Shown: positions 45,189 to 55,649, numbered from the stretch's first letter. The stretch: 64,000 bases of DNA from Salipaludibacillus sp. LMS25 (GCF_024362805.1 NZ_CP093299.1:1240001-1304000); one strand, 5' to 3'. Notes: generated by a model from the letters alone, not told the origin. A program made the numbers and translations.

Positions 45189-47945
45189 TCAACCTGTATT
45201 CATGAGTCCGGCAGCTACACCACTAATGGTAAGCAATACTTCTGTCAGTAATTCGTCTGACTTTTGTCCGTTTAACTCTCTCATCTTTTTAATGAGATCC
45301 ACTTGCAAATAGCTCAATGGATCCACATAAGGGTTACGTCGATAAACAGATTCTTGAATATTTGGTGTATGTCCCAATAAATCGTCATTTTGGGATATTT
45401 TCAATAATATATCTCTCGTAAGATGATACTCTTCTTTAATATCGTTAAAAATACGCTCCCCTATTGCTTTCTCTTCTACTAATCCAACATACTCCTCCGC
45501 TGTTTGCAAATCAGCCTTCATAAGGGCCATCTGAAGATTGTTAATCGTTGAGTGGAAAAATGGCCACTCTTGATACATCGTTTGTAACACGTGAAGGTGA
45601 TCCTCACTTTTAGAAGCGTAGGCTACTAAACCAGTTCCAGAGGCATACCATGCAGGGAGGTTTTGCCGGCATTGCGTCCATGCAAATACCCATGGAATCG
45701 CCCTTAAGTTCTCAAATTTATCACTATTTTTACGAGCCATCGGCCGCGAACCGATGTTTAGCTCTCTAAGTTCATTTAAAGGTGTCGTCTGCTTAAAATA
45801 GGTTAAGAAGTCTTTATCATTAAATACAAGGGCTTGATATTTTTTTAGAGAATGCTCTGAAATCATTTCCATCGCTTCTTCCCACTTTTCTTTCAACCCT
45901 GTCACTTTAACTGTCTCATTATGAACTTTTGACGATGAGGAAATTAACGCTGACGCAGCCTGCTCAAGGTTACGAAAAGCAATATCTCCTAATAAATAAC
46001 GAGAGGATAGGACTTCTCCTTGCTCCGTTATTTTTACACCATCCCCTAATGTTTCAGCTGGCTGGGATACGATACTTCTATTTAACGGTCCGCCCCCGCG
46101 CCCTAATGACCCACCACGGCCATGGAAGAACTTAAGACCGATGTTAAATTCACGAGCCATATCATGGATTTCTTGCTGAGCTTTAAACAGTTTCCAGTTA
46201 GCTGTTAAAGTTCCACCGTCTTTACTCCCATCGGAATAACCGAGCATGATTTCCTGATGATCTCCTCGCTCGCGGATGTGGTGACGGTAAACATCCATTT
46301 TAAATAAGCGTTTCATAATTGCTGGCCCGGCAATAAGATCGTCAATCGTTTCTAAAAGTGGTGCCACAGTTATATGGCTTTCAACTGATCCATCCGCATG
46401 AAGCTTATAAATGCCTGCTTCTTTTGCTAAAACGAGCACTTCGAGCAAATCACTTGACGATTTAGTCATACTAACGAGATAGACTTCAATTGCTCTAGGA
46501 CCAAATTCTTCATGCGCCTCTTTAATCATTTTAAAAACTTTAAAGATTTCTTGTGTCTCCTCTGAATAATCTTCATTTAACAACAGGAGTGGGCGAGGAT
46601 CCTGTAATACTTTTTGTAATATCGTCAGTTTCTCATCTTCGGAAAGAGACGCATAGTCATCACATACCTTGACAACTTTAAGCATCTCAGCAATGGCTAT
46701 TTCATGCTCACCACTATGGTTCCTCACATCTAATGTGGCTAGATGGAAGCCGAATAATTGTACTTGTCTAATTAATTTACCTAACTTTTTCAGTTTATGG
46801 CCTTGTTGCTGATGGCTCTGGGCACTTTTTTCGATAAGTTGGAGATCTGCTAATAACTCCTCAGCTGCTGAATAGCCATTTTTGGACTTCCCTACTTGAC
46901 GAAGGCGTTTTAGCATAATAGCAAATTTACGGCGATATACTTCAGACTTAATCGGCCAAGCCTCTGATTTTTTCAAATAGACTTTCTCTTCCTCTTCTAC
47001 TGTTGAGATAAGTGTATCATCCATGATCACTCGAGCCGAGGAATGACTGAACCGTCTCATAAGGTCAATGAGTGCTTCATCGTATTTTTTCAAGGCTAGT
47101 TCCCTTTGCAGCTTTAATGTTTCCCACGTCACTTCAGGAGTTACAAACGGATTTCCATCCCTGTCTCCACCAATCCAAGAGCCGAAAAAAAGGAAATTTG
47201 GAACGCGCCATTGGTTGCCAGGAAAATAGTCATCCAATTGATCTTCTAGTTCTGTATGAATGGCAGGTAAGACATCAAACAGTGTCTGATCAAAATAATA
47301 TAGCCCATTCTTTACCTCGCCAATAACAGATGGCTTTCTATGACGCAATTCATCGGTCTGCCATAAAGCTGTGACTTCATTGACAAGACTTTCTTCCAGA
47401 TCATCCCGTTCCTTCCTTGTAGGTAATGGACTGTCTAACTCCTGTAATATTTGTGAAATTCGTTTTTGAATTTCCAAAACCGTCCTCTTAGAAGCTTCTG
47501 TAGGATGAGCTGTCATAATAAGCTCTATAGATAGGTCATCTAAAATTTGTTGAATGACTTCTGGCGTATGATTATCATCCTTCAATGTTTTGACAGCACT
47601 TTCGAGTGAAATGGGCTGCACTGTGCCATCTTCATTCATGCGATATTGGCGTGACCGTCGAATACGATGATTTTGTTCGGCAATGTTAACGAGATGAAAG
47701 TAAGTTGAGAAAGCTCGAATGACATCTTGTCTTTCCGGAGATTTCAACTCATGAATTTTCTCCTTTAACCCTTCATATTGGGCTTGAGTGAACTCTTCAC
47801 GCAAGCCTTTTGCCATTTCGCGGATCTCTTCAACTACTTGAAAAAGCTCTTCTCCACCATGATTAGTTAAAACCTGTCCTAAAATATTACCAAGTTTTTT
47901 TACATCACTTCTTAAACGAGCGTTTGGGTCTTTTCTGTCAACCAT
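45189..47945 (-). CDS. ppc: Phosphoenolpyruvate carboxylase
   Basis: Adds bicarbonate to phosphoenolpyruvate to give oxaloacetate, refilling the TCA cycle; cytoplasmic, 918 residues as usual. Catalytic and substrate motifs in order: TAHPTEASKRT, GSWIGGDRDGNPFVT, GYSDGSKDGG, the Gly-rich loop FHGRGGSLGRGGGP, FAWTQCRQNLPAWYASGTG, and C-terminal TISGVAAGLMNTG ending in the conserved NTG. The start is taken at the second ATG (47945), 9 nt from AGGAGG; the ATG 9 nt upstream directly abuts that site. Monocistronic. PEPC rather than pyruvate carboxylase is found in only part of the Bacillaceae. Confidence 0.97.
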   Translation of the reverse strand: MVDRKDPNARLRSDVKKLGNILGQVLTNHGGEELFQVVEEIREMAKGLREEFTQAQYEGLKEKIHELKSPERQDVIRAFSTYFHLVNIAEQNHRIRRSRQYRMNEDGTVQPISLESAVKTLKDDNHTPEVIQQILDDLSIELIMTAHPTEASKRTVLEIQKRISQILQELDSPLPTRKERDDLEESLVNEVTALWQTDELRHRKPSVIGEVKNGLYYFDQTLFDVLPAIHTELEDQLDDYFPGNQWRVPNFLFFGSWIGGDRDGNPFVTPEVTWETLKLQRELALKKYDEALIDLMRRFSHSSARVIMDDTLISTVEEEEKVYLKKSEAWPIKSEVYRRKFAIMLKRLRQVGKSKNGYSAAEELLADLQLIEKSAQSHQQQGHKLKKLGKLIRQVQLFGFHLATLDVRNHSGEHEIAIAEMLKVVKVCDDYASLSEDEKLTILQKVLQDPRPLLLLNEDYSEETQEIFKVFKMIKEAHEEFGPRAIEVYLVSMTKSSSDLLEVLVLAKEAGIYKLHADGSVESHITVAPLLETIDDLIAGPAIMKRLFKMDVYRHHIRERGDHQEIMLGYSDGSKDGGTLTANWKLFKAQQEIHDMAREFNIGLKFFHGRGGSLGRGGGPLNRSIVSQPAETLGDGVKITEQGEVLSSRYLLGDIAFRNLEQAASALISSSSKVHNETVKVTGLKEKWEEAMEMISEHSLKKYQALVFNDKDFLTYFKQTTPLNELRELNIGSRPMARKNSDKFENLRAIPWVFAWTQCRQNLPAWYASGTGLVAYASKSEDHLHVLQTMYQEWPFFHSTINNLQMALMKADLQTAEEYVGLVEEKAIGERIFNDIKEEYHLTRDILLKISQNDDLLGHTPNIQESVYRRNPYVDPLSYLQVDLIKKMRELNGQKSDELLTEVLLTISGVAAGLMNTG

Positions 47946-49014
47946 TTTTATCATCCTCCTGTATAAAACTAGTCACTTAAAATGAGCAAGTGACTTTAGT
48001 ACGGGCATGACACGTTGTGCATGCAAGGAAGTGCAGATGAACCTGGCTAGAGTATCCTTTTTGATAGACTCATACCATAGCATTCCTGTTATAATGTCAG
48101 AAAATCCTTCAAGCGAAAAATCTCGCACTAATGTATTGTAAATGGGACAATTTGTGTCACCTTTGACATAAACTGTCCCACTCACAACAAAGATATGACG
48201 TGAGATTATGTTTAATAGTACCAAACACTATGCGGATTAATCAATTTTTTCTTACTTTTTTGTCTATTAATTACGAATTATTAAGATACATCTAGCTATT
48301 GAGAGGTCATACCTTTAGAACCGCATTATTGCCAGTATGATAAATTTCTTTCCAATTTATCACGTTTACCTCTTAAAGAATAGGGACAAAAGTATTTTAT
48401 ATTTCCCTTACATTGACAGTTTAGTTGAATTTCTTTTTCTCTATTATATTATTATATGAAAAATTCGATCGAAAGTACGTCAATCCCATGACTTTCCCGC
48501 CTATTTAAAAGCTATAGCGCTCATTAGCCATTAACTAATTTAATAAAGCTAAGCTTCAATCAGTGGGCGTTTTCCTTCATCCCCCACTGATTGTTCGTTT
48601 CAACTTATGGGACCTTTAGGGGTAGTTTATCCCCCACCTAAACTTGTCGATCTTCTTAAGTTTTGAGGTGGGTTTTACTGCCCCTTAAGAGTGGGATAAA
48701 AATGTCATTAATACACATCATCAAAAACACTAATAAGTGTCCGTTTAATAGACATGTGACGTTATCAAATTAACTAGTTTCCCTCTAAAATTACTCACCT
48801 CGTGATGGACGACTTCACACACGCTTTTTCTCTAACTTCTCAAATAGTACTTATTAATATAAATTTCCTAAAAACAAGTAAAAAGGTAATAGACAATTAT
48901 ACTCCTTTTTCATATATAATAGAAAAAGTGATACAGAAAATAAGTATATAATCTAATTTATTGTAATACTTTTAGGTCATTATAACTATTTTATAGAATT
49001 GGAGGGGTTACATC
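47946..49014. other. Intergenic region between divergent ppc and the 49015 gene
   Basis: About 1 kb. Contains type A copy 10. A minus-strand frame at 47973-48224 has only a TTG start without ribosome binding site and is not called. Otherwise AT-rich. Confidence 0.55.
48543..48700 (+). repeat. Type A structured repeat, copy 10
   Basis: Full copy from ATAAAGCTAAGCTTCAATCAG to GAGTGGGATAAA, with a two-base-shorter inner right arm. The only type A copy lying between divergent genes. Confidence 0.9.
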
Positions 49015-49509
49015 ATGAGAAGATATTTACATTCAATGGGCAAACCTCAATCTTTACATTTCGTTTACTTAACATCTTACCCAGTAAGAAATCAAAGCGA
49101 ATTAAAAGAAATGAATATTCTCAACTTAATACAGAATCCTATTATTTTTGTTATGAGAGGACCGATCGACATGAGAGGAGTCTTTGAACTGTTAGGAAAA
49201 GGGAATGGCATTATTTTTGATTATGAAAAAAAACACTTAGAAAATACCCTTAACATTGCCGTAAATATGTACCATTCATTTATCTCTCCAGGCATTCAAA
49301 ATTATATTAGACCAGAATTTGAAGAGATAAAATATCAAGGTAAACCATTTTCATGCCAGCTAAACTATAACAGCTTTATCGTGTGGCCCTGCACTCCTCC
49401 TTCTTTACGAGACATGTTAATTAACAAAACTTATTCAAATATTTCTCCACGCCCACATTTTCAATTCTTGCACGAGCCGCCGTCTTCACGTAAAAACCCC
49501 AATCAATAA
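49015..49509 (+). CDS. Hypothetical protein (164 aa)
   Basis: Not recognised. The ATG follows GGAGGGG at 7 nt, so translation is likely. The product has no signal peptide or membrane segment, is moderately basic, and reads like a small globular domain (NPIIFVMRGPIDMRGVFELL, GKPFSCQLNYNSFIVWPC) with a Pro-rich tail. A weak terminator follows. It is one of few plus-strand genes and lies next to type A copy 10; function cannot be guessed from sequence. Confidence 0.7.
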   Translation: MRRYLHSMGKPQSLHFVYLTSYPVRNQSELKEMNILNLIQNPIIFVMRGPIDMRGVFELLGKGNGIIFDYEKKHLENTLNIAVNMYHSFISPGIQNYIRPEFEEIKYQGKPFSCQLNYNSFIVWPCTPPSLRDMLINKTYSNISPRPHFQFLHEPPSSRKNPNQ

Positions 49510-49523
49510 AAGAAAGGGGCTTT
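49493..49523. terminator. Weak terminator between convergent genes
   Basis: AAAACCCC and GGGGCTTTT arms around a 15-nt loop, overlapping the end of the 49015 gene. Confidence 0.5.
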
Positions 49524-49540
49524 TAGGAAATATTAGTTAT

Positions 49541-52213
49541 TCAGTTATTTTTTAAAATACGTCGTGTGATCGTCTTTTCTATCTCAATGATAATAAATAC
49601 GACTATTCCCATTAAAATTGGCAGGACCCAATAGATGATACCTAACGGCTGTGTACCGAACGCCACATTCATAAATGGAAGATATAACAGCGCCAATTGT
49701 AACAAGATAAGAACGCCTGAAACGAGAAAAGCGACTTTATTTTTGAAGAAATTTTTATCAAAAGCATTCCCTAATTCATTTCTGCAATTAAACAAATGAA
49801 ACATCTGCATCATGACAATCGAGTGCAAAATCACACTATTAATCATATTGCCCTCTACTCCACGACTTAGTAACTCCACGTTTAAAAGCAGCGTGCCTCC
49901 CCCAATTAAGAGAGAGACGAAAAGGATTCGAAAAATGTAATAGGGGGTTAATAATGGTGTTTTAACTGGACGTGGCGGACGGGTCATGGCTCCCGTTTCC
50001 ACAGGTTCAAAAGCAAGAGCTAATGACACAGTTATGGCGATGACCATATTTACCCACAATATTTGAATGGGTGTAAGGGGCATCATCGTGCCGAGAAGAA
50101 TACTTGCCATAATAAGAAAGGATTGTGCACCATTAGTCGGTAGGATAAATAGAATGGTCTTTTTTAAGTTCGCATAAACCCGCCTTCCTTCTTCTACTGC
50201 ACCGACTATTGTTTCAAAATTGTCATCAGTAAGAATCATTTGAGACGACTCCTTCGCCACTTCTGTGCCTTTTATCCCCATTGCTACACCAATATCAGCT
50301 CGCTTTAATGCTGGCGCATCGTTGACCCCGTCTCCAGTCATAGCCGCAATTTTATCATGTTTTTGCAAAGCTTTAACGATACGTAATTTATTGTCGGGAC
50401 TCGTTCGCGCAAATACATCGTAAGTCATTATCGCGTCTGATAACGCTTCGTCTGACATGGCATCGATCTCTTTTCCTTCGAGACCCTTTTGCCCATCTCC
50501 AATACCCATTTTTTGACCAATTGCTAAAGCCGTGTCTTTATGATCCCCTGTAATCATTTTTACGTTAATTCCTGCTTTTGAACATGCCTCTACCGCTTTT
50601 ATTGCTTCCTCTCGCGGTGGATCAATAATACCTGTCAACCCTAGAAATATAACGCCCTCTTCTAAGTCCTCATGACGTATTTCAGTCACATGATCAGGAA
50701 CCTGTTTATACCCAGCACTTAATACCCTTTCTCCTTTTGTCGTTCGCGCTTTTACCTTCTCTTCCCACATATCTCTATCAAAATTATCATCACTTGCTTC
50801 AACCATATGAAAAAGACGATCAGGTGCCCCTTTAATATAAATAAATTTGCCTTCATCGTTTTCGGTTAAGACAGCCATATATTTATACTCCGAATCAAAT
50901 GGGATCATCGCCAAAGTTTCACCTTTCGGGATGCTGGCAGCAGCTTTTTCGGCTAATGTTAATAAACACCCTTCTGTGGGTTCACCTACCACATACCAGC
51001 TTTCATCCTCTTTTTTTAATGAGGCTGAATTACACGTTTTCATGACCGTTAATAAATCCATTAACGCAAGGTGATCGTTGACATCCACTTCTTTACCATG
51101 CTGTTGAATTTCTCCTTCTGGTGAATAACCTGTACCTGTGATCTTGTAATCATGTTCTTTCGTACTGACAGACGTGACGGTCATTTCATTTTTTGTTAAA
51201 GTTCCCGTTTTATCTGAACAGATAACTGATACAGCTCCTAATGTTTCAACAGAAGGTAAGTTTCGTACAATGGCTTTTCTATTGGCCATTGTTTGGACCC
51301 CAAGTGCAAGAATGATTGAAATAATGGCAGGCAATCCTTCTGGTATAGCGGCAACAGCTAACCCGATGATAGAAAGAAGCAACTCAGCAGCTCCGTAGTC
51401 CCTTAAGGAAATACCGAACAAGTAAATAAGACCTGACGCAGCAAGAATAAAAACAGCGACTGTTTTACCAAAACGGTCGGTCTGCTTCATAAGTGGTGTT
51501 TTCATTTCCTCAACTTCAGAGATTGACTCATTAATTTTACCAATTTCAGTATGTATCCCTGTAGCTGTCACGACACCGTGCCCACTACCTGAGGTAACCG
51601 TGGTGCCTGAAAATACCATGTTTAGTCGATCACCTAGCACTGTCTCTTCATCTAACGTCACAGGGTTTTTTTCGGTGGACGTTGACTCACCTGTTAAAGC
51701 AGCTTCTTCAGTTTTTAATTGATTAGCTGATATTAAGCGAAGGTCAGCTGGAACTTTATCACCAGAATTTAAATAGACAATATCTCCTGGCACAAGCTCT
51801 TTCGCATCAATTAACTGTTTCTCACCATCTCTCAGCACACTCGCTTCTAAAGAGAGCATATTTTTTATACCTTCTAACGCTTTCTCAGCTTTACTTTCTT
51901 GAAAATATCCAATAACGGCATTAATAACAGCCACTAAAACAATGACGATTGTATCTATATAGTGACCTAGGAAACCTGTAACGATCGCTGCCACCAACAG
52001 CACATAAATAAGGACATCATTAAAATGTTTCAGAAATTTAATAAACCGGTTTTCTGCCTCCTTTTCTGGTAGGGCATTTTCACCAAATTTGTTCAGCTGT
52101 TCACTAACCATGTCAGATGTTAACCCAGTAGTGTCGTCTGTGCCCAAATTTGCTAACACCTCATCAGCCTCTATGTTATACCATGCTTCTTCTAGCTTTT
52201 TTTTCTCACCCAT
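49541..52213 (-). CDS. P-type cation-transporting ATPase (P2 type)
   Basis: 890-residue ion pump. N-terminal cation-ATPase domain, actuator loop with TGES, phosphorylation motif DKTGTLT with Asp334, nucleotide site KGAPDR, TGDHKDTA and GDGVNDAPALK; about ten membrane segments. TM4 has AAIPEGLPAIIS as in calcium pumps of the SERCA type. TM6 reads WVNMVIAITVSLALAFEP and lacks the Asp found in calcium and sodium/potassium pumps, so the ion is uncertain (calcium, sodium or other). The ATG follows AAGGATG with fairly long spacing. Monocistronic. Broad family assignment is certain. Confidence 0.92.
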   Translation of the reverse strand: MGEKKKLEEAWYNIEADEVLANLGTDDTTGLTSDMVSEQLNKFGENALPEKEAENRFIKFLKHFNDVLIYVLLVAAIVTGFLGHYIDTIVIVLVAVINAVIGYFQESKAEKALEGIKNMLSLEASVLRDGEKQLIDAKELVPGDIVYLNSGDKVPADLRLISANQLKTEEAALTGESTSTEKNPVTLDEETVLGDRLNMVFSGTTVTSGSGHGVVTATGIHTEIGKINESISEVEEMKTPLMKQTDRFGKTVAVFILAASGLIYLFGISLRDYGAAELLLSIIGLAVAAIPEGLPAIISIILALGVQTMANRKAIVRNLPSVETLGAVSVICSDKTGTLTKNEMTVTSVSTKEHDYKITGTGYSPEGEIQQHGKEVDVNDHLALMDLLTVMKTCNSASLKKEDESWYVVGEPTEGCLLTLAEKAAASIPKGETLAMIPFDSEYKYMAVLTENDEGKFIYIKGAPDRLFHMVEASDDNFDRDMWEEKVKARTTKGERVLSAGYKQVPDHVTEIRHEDLEEGVIFLGLTGIIDPPREEAIKAVEACSKAGINVKMITGDHKDTALAIGQKMGIGDGQKGLEGKEIDAMSDEALSDAIMTYDVFARTSPDNKLRIVKALQKHDKIAAMTGDGVNDAPALKRADIGVAMGIKGTEVAKESSQMILTDDNFETIVGAVEEGRRVYANLKKTILFILPTNGAQSFLIMASILLGTMMPLTPIQILWVNMVIAITVSLALAFEPVETGAMTRPPRPVKTPLLTPYYIFRILFVSLLIGGGTLLLNVELLSRGVEGNMINSVILHSIVMMQMFHLFNCRNELGNAFDKNFFKNKVAFLVSGVLILLQLALLYLPFMNVAFGTQPLGIIYWVLPILMGIVVFIIIEIEKTITRRILKNN

Positions 52214-52559
52214 ACAGGGACATCCTTTCTATTTCAATTATGAAAGATTCTTTACAAGATTACTATTTTATTACACTTACAGCTTGGTCTGTTCTCTATT
52301 TAAGTTACATTATGGTACCATACGGATATCTTATGTTATATATTAACGCTCTCGTTCTAATGTAAACATCTTCTTTCAGCAGAACAGATAGTCATTTGAG
52401 AGTAAAATGCGTTACCTAACTATTGTCACACCGTTTTCTCCGTCCATTAAATAGACACACGTTATCTGCAAAATAATTCGTATAGCAACCAGGATAACAA
52501 ATTGACTTGTATGAATGGTGGATGTGTAGAGAAGCTTCATTATAAATGGAAGGAGTAGC
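52214..52559. other. Divergent intergenic region
   Basis: Must hold the promoters of the ATPase and the GGDEF-EAL gene; I see no operator or repeat. Confidence 0.6.
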
Positions 52560-55058
52560 ATGATGAGATCAGAACAGCAAAAAGCGATAACAAACGCATC
52601 TACCTATAGGGGTTATGACGATTATTCGATTTTTTATGATTTAAACCCTGAAGCAGCATTTATTCTTAAACATGATGGCGTATTTATCAGTTTAAACAAG
52701 GCTACTGAACAATTACTTGGTCATTCTAAAGAAGATCTCATAGGTACTTCACTTTATCAGTTTATTGATAGTAGTAACGTTAAAGAGACCATTGACAGCT
52801 TAAACACCTTAATGTTAGATCAAGATAGTCGTTCCATTTCCACCATTATAACAACATCTCGAAAGCAACGAATCCATATTATCTTGTACGTCACACCATA
52901 TTTAAGCGATAAAGGAACTCAAGCGCTCGCCTGTATAACTAAAAATATTGAGAATATCAAAAAATATAACACTAAATTACTGAAAATAAAAAATAGTCTA
53001 AACGAACTACAAACCATCGTGAAGGCTGGCATTTGGAATTATAACCCGCACACAAAAGAACTCCATTGGTCTAAACAAGTGTCTAAAATATTAGGCATTA
53101 AGAAACAGGTTACTGCTATCAATAAGATTGAGCAGTATCTGTATCTCTTTCAAGAGCAAGATCTTAAGCGCCTAAAATCCTCTATAGACAATCTGTATTT
53201 TAAGGGAAAAACCTTAGAAATTGCTTGCCCTATAAGGCGACTGGATGGATCAGTTGCTTATATTAGAATACTTGGGAAAATGATCAAGAAAGGGACTCAG
53301 CGAAGTGCATGGTTAACCGGTATCATCCAAGACACAACTGCTTACCACTCTATAAAAAAAGAGCTGTTAGAAAAAAACACGCAAGCAGAGCATCTCTACA
53401 ACCAAATAGAAGAAGTCGTTTGGTCTCTCGATATGACTACTCATAAAATCATTTTTTGTTCACACGATTTTGAAGAGATTACGGGATGGCCCCTATCAGA
53501 CTTGATCGGGCCTAATGAGCTTTGGAAGGACACGATCCACCCTAAAGACAAAGCTCACGTCACCGCAGCAATCAATCGTCTCCTTGATGGTACTCAAGCA
53601 TCCTTTCATTACCAATTTTATCATGCATCTGGCCAGCTGAGGTGGGGTCATTTTAAAGCGTATCCGATATTAGATGATCATAATCGGCTTATTCGATTGG
53701 ATGGTATCATTCAAGATATTACATGTCGCAAGGAAATGGAAAATAAGCTATTACATATCGCTTATCATGACCAAATTACAGGTTTGCCTAACCGCTTGCA
53801 TTTTGAAGCAACACTTCAAAAAACAATAGATTTAACCCAACAAGAAAACGGTACTTTTGCCATTTTTCATATTGATTTAGATCGTTTCAGACATATTAAT
53901 GAAATGCTTGGCTATGAAATTGGTGATGACTTATTACAATATACAGCCGTCCGTCTGAAAGAGCACTCTCGGTCAGATTGCTATATTTCACGGATAAGTG
54001 GAAACGAATTTGCTGTGGTCTTGGCAAACTGCGAGCTTGCAGAAGCTAAACAACAAGCAGTTAACTACCTTGAAAGCTTACGCCCTGTTTTTAACATCAA
54101 AAATTATGAGCTTTATATTACCGGAAGCATTGGAATCTCACTTTTTCCAAAACACGGAAATGATCTCGAACAGATTTTAAAAAATTCAGAGACGGCTCTA
54201 CATTATGCGAAGAGCTACGGCAAAAATACGTTTAAAGTGTATTGTTCAACGATGACGACAGATTCCAAACATCGCTATTTTTTAGAGAAAGAATTACGTA
54301 ATGCTTTACAGGCCAATCAATTATTTATTGAGTATCAGCCAAAGGTATCCCCAGAAACACAACTTCTTACTGGGGGAGAAGCGTTATTACGATGGGAGCA
54401 TCCACAATTAGGACGTGTTTCTCCAGGCGACTTTATCCCTTTAGCTGAAGAGAGTGATCTCATCTGTCACCTCGGAGACTGGGTAATAGAGAACGTTTGT
54501 AAGCAAATGCAAAAGTGGCAATCGGAGGGGCTACCTCTTATCCCTATTTCAATTAATATTTCAGCTCTGCACTTAACAAAAGCAGACTTAATTACGAAAG
54601 TTAAATGGGCGTTATCTCACTATCATATCCCGCCTCACCTATTTGAAATCGAAATTACAGAAACATCTCTTATCCAATCAGCTGAACTAGTCTTTTCTCA
54701 CTTAGAATCTTTGAAACAGCTAGGTGTCAGAATTTCTTTGGATGACTTCGGTGTCGGTTATTCTTCCCTCACGCACCTGTTAAATTTTCATCTAGATGCT
54801 TTGAAGATTGATAAATCGCTTATCGCCCACCTCCCATATAAAAAAGAGGACAGCATTATTATTTCCACACTTATAAAAATGGCAAAGGGGCTCGGCATCA
54901 GTCTAGTGGCAGAGGGGGTAGAAACGACTGCTCAGTTTAATTTTTTAAAGCAAGAGGAATGTCACTTTGTACAAGGTTACTTATTTAGTCAACCGGTCTC
55001 TCCTGTCCATTTCTCCCGCCTTGTGCAAAAAGGGATATTACCTATCCAAGCTCAATAA
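52560..55058 (+). CDS. PAS-PAS-PAS-GGDEF-EAL protein, probable c-di-GMP phosphodiesterase
   Basis: 832 residues, no clear membrane segment. Three PAS domains (about 20-135, 145-265, 275-395), GGDEF domain about 405-560, EAL domain about 575-825. The GGDEF motif is degenerate (Ser480-Gly-Asn-Glu-Phe), so cyclase activity is doubtful. The EAL domain keeps its active site: EALLRW (Glu607), NIS, EITE, DDFG, KIDKSL, EGVET and QGYLF. It therefore probably hydrolyses c-di-GMP, with GGDEF as a regulatory GTP-binding part. AGGAG precedes ATG 52560 by 4 nt and ATG 52563 by 7 nt; either may be used. Monocistronic. Confidence 0.93.
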   Translation: MMRSEQQKAITNASTYRGYDDYSIFYDLNPEAAFILKHDGVFISLNKATEQLLGHSKEDLIGTSLYQFIDSSNVKETIDSLNTLMLDQDSRSISTIITTSRKQRIHIILYVTPYLSDKGTQALACITKNIENIKKYNTKLLKIKNSLNELQTIVKAGIWNYNPHTKELHWSKQVSKILGIKKQVTAINKIEQYLYLFQEQDLKRLKSSIDNLYFKGKTLEIACPIRRLDGSVAYIRILGKMIKKGTQRSAWLTGIIQDTTAYHSIKKELLEKNTQAEHLYNQIEEVVWSLDMTTHKIIFCSHDFEEITGWPLSDLIGPNELWKDTIHPKDKAHVTAAINRLLDGTQASFHYQFYHASGQLRWGHFKAYPILDDHNRLIRLDGIIQDITCRKEMENKLLHIAYHDQITGLPNRLHFEATLQKTIDLTQQENGTFAIFHIDLDRFRHINEMLGYEIGDDLLQYTAVRLKEHSRSDCYISRISGNEFAVVLANCELAEAKQQAVNYLESLRPVFNIKNYELYITGSIGISLFPKHGNDLEQILKNSETALHYAKSYGKNTFKVYCSTMTTDSKHRYFLEKELRNALQANQLFIEYQPKVSPETQLLTGGEALLRWEHPQLGRVSPGDFIPLAEESDLICHLGDWVIENVCKQMQKWQSEGLPLIPISINISALHLTKADLITKVKWALSHYHIPPHLFEIEITETSLIQSAELVFSHLESLKQLGVRISLDDFGVGYSSLTHLLNFHLDALKIDKSLIAHLPYKKEDSIIISTLIKMAKGLGISLVAEGVETTAQFNFLKQEECHFVQGYLFSQPVSPVHFSRLVQKGILPIQAQ

Positions 55059-55284
55059 TGGTTGTTGCTATATTACTTACTTGACATTTGTCTGCCTCTA
55101 TAAGACGTCTCCTCTCACTTTCAAACAACCACGATTTTTATCAGCCGCAAAGGTCACGGAGACGCCTATTTTATTCTGAGTTACCTTTTACCCCACTGTT
55201 TGGTAACTCAGTTCCCCCTCCGAACATGTATCAGCATTTAGACAGTGAACTCGTTTCAGCAAGTTGAAACATCGAGATATCATG

Positions 55285-55443
55285 ATAAAGCTAAGCTTCA
55301 CTCAGTGGGAGCTTTCCTTTATCCCCCACTGATTGTTCGTTTAACTTATGGGACCTTTAGGGGCAGTTTATCTCCCACCTAAACTTGTCGACCTTCTTAA
55401 GTTTTGAGGTGGGGGTTTTACTGCCCCTTAAGAGTGGGATAAA
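55285..55443 (+). repeat. Type A structured repeat, copy 11
   Basis: Full copy, ATAAAGCTAAGCTTCACTCAG to GAGTGGGATAAA, immediately followed by a full type B copy. Confidence 0.93.
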
Positions 55444-55445
55444 AC

Positions 55446-55601
55446 GAACCTCCAATCAGTGGCGTTTTCGTTCTTGTCTCGCTGATTGGTAGTTGAGTCA
55501 ATCAGGACATTAAGGGGCCGTTACCTCCCGCCTATATAGAGTTAGCTTCTCCTCTCTATTTTGAGCAGGGAGGTTTACGGACGCTTATCTGTGATAAAAT
55601 G
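55446..55601 (+). repeat. Type B structured repeat, copy 5 (full length)
   Basis: Left hairpin CAATCAGTGGCG..CGCTGATTG, then GGTAGTTGAGTCAATCAGGA, the inner CCTCCCGCC / GCAGGGAGG stem and terminal GCTTATCTGTGATAAA. The best plus-strand reference copy of type B. Confidence 0.88.
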
Positions 55602-55649
55602 GCCTCCTATCCGATCCACCTGCCACCTTCCTATAAAGAGAAAAGATCG

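Larger units (their letters stand above)
55059..55649. other. Convergent intergenic region with A-B repeat tandem
   Basis: Contains type A copy 11 and type B copy 5 back to back. No gene or standard terminator with T run is clear, so these hairpins may end both convergent transcripts. Confidence 0.65.

Noticed and set aside
47973..48224. 83-codon minus-strand frame directly upstream of ppc
   Set aside because: Only a TTG start, no ribosome binding site, no recognisable motif; overlaps the region expected to hold the ppc promoter.
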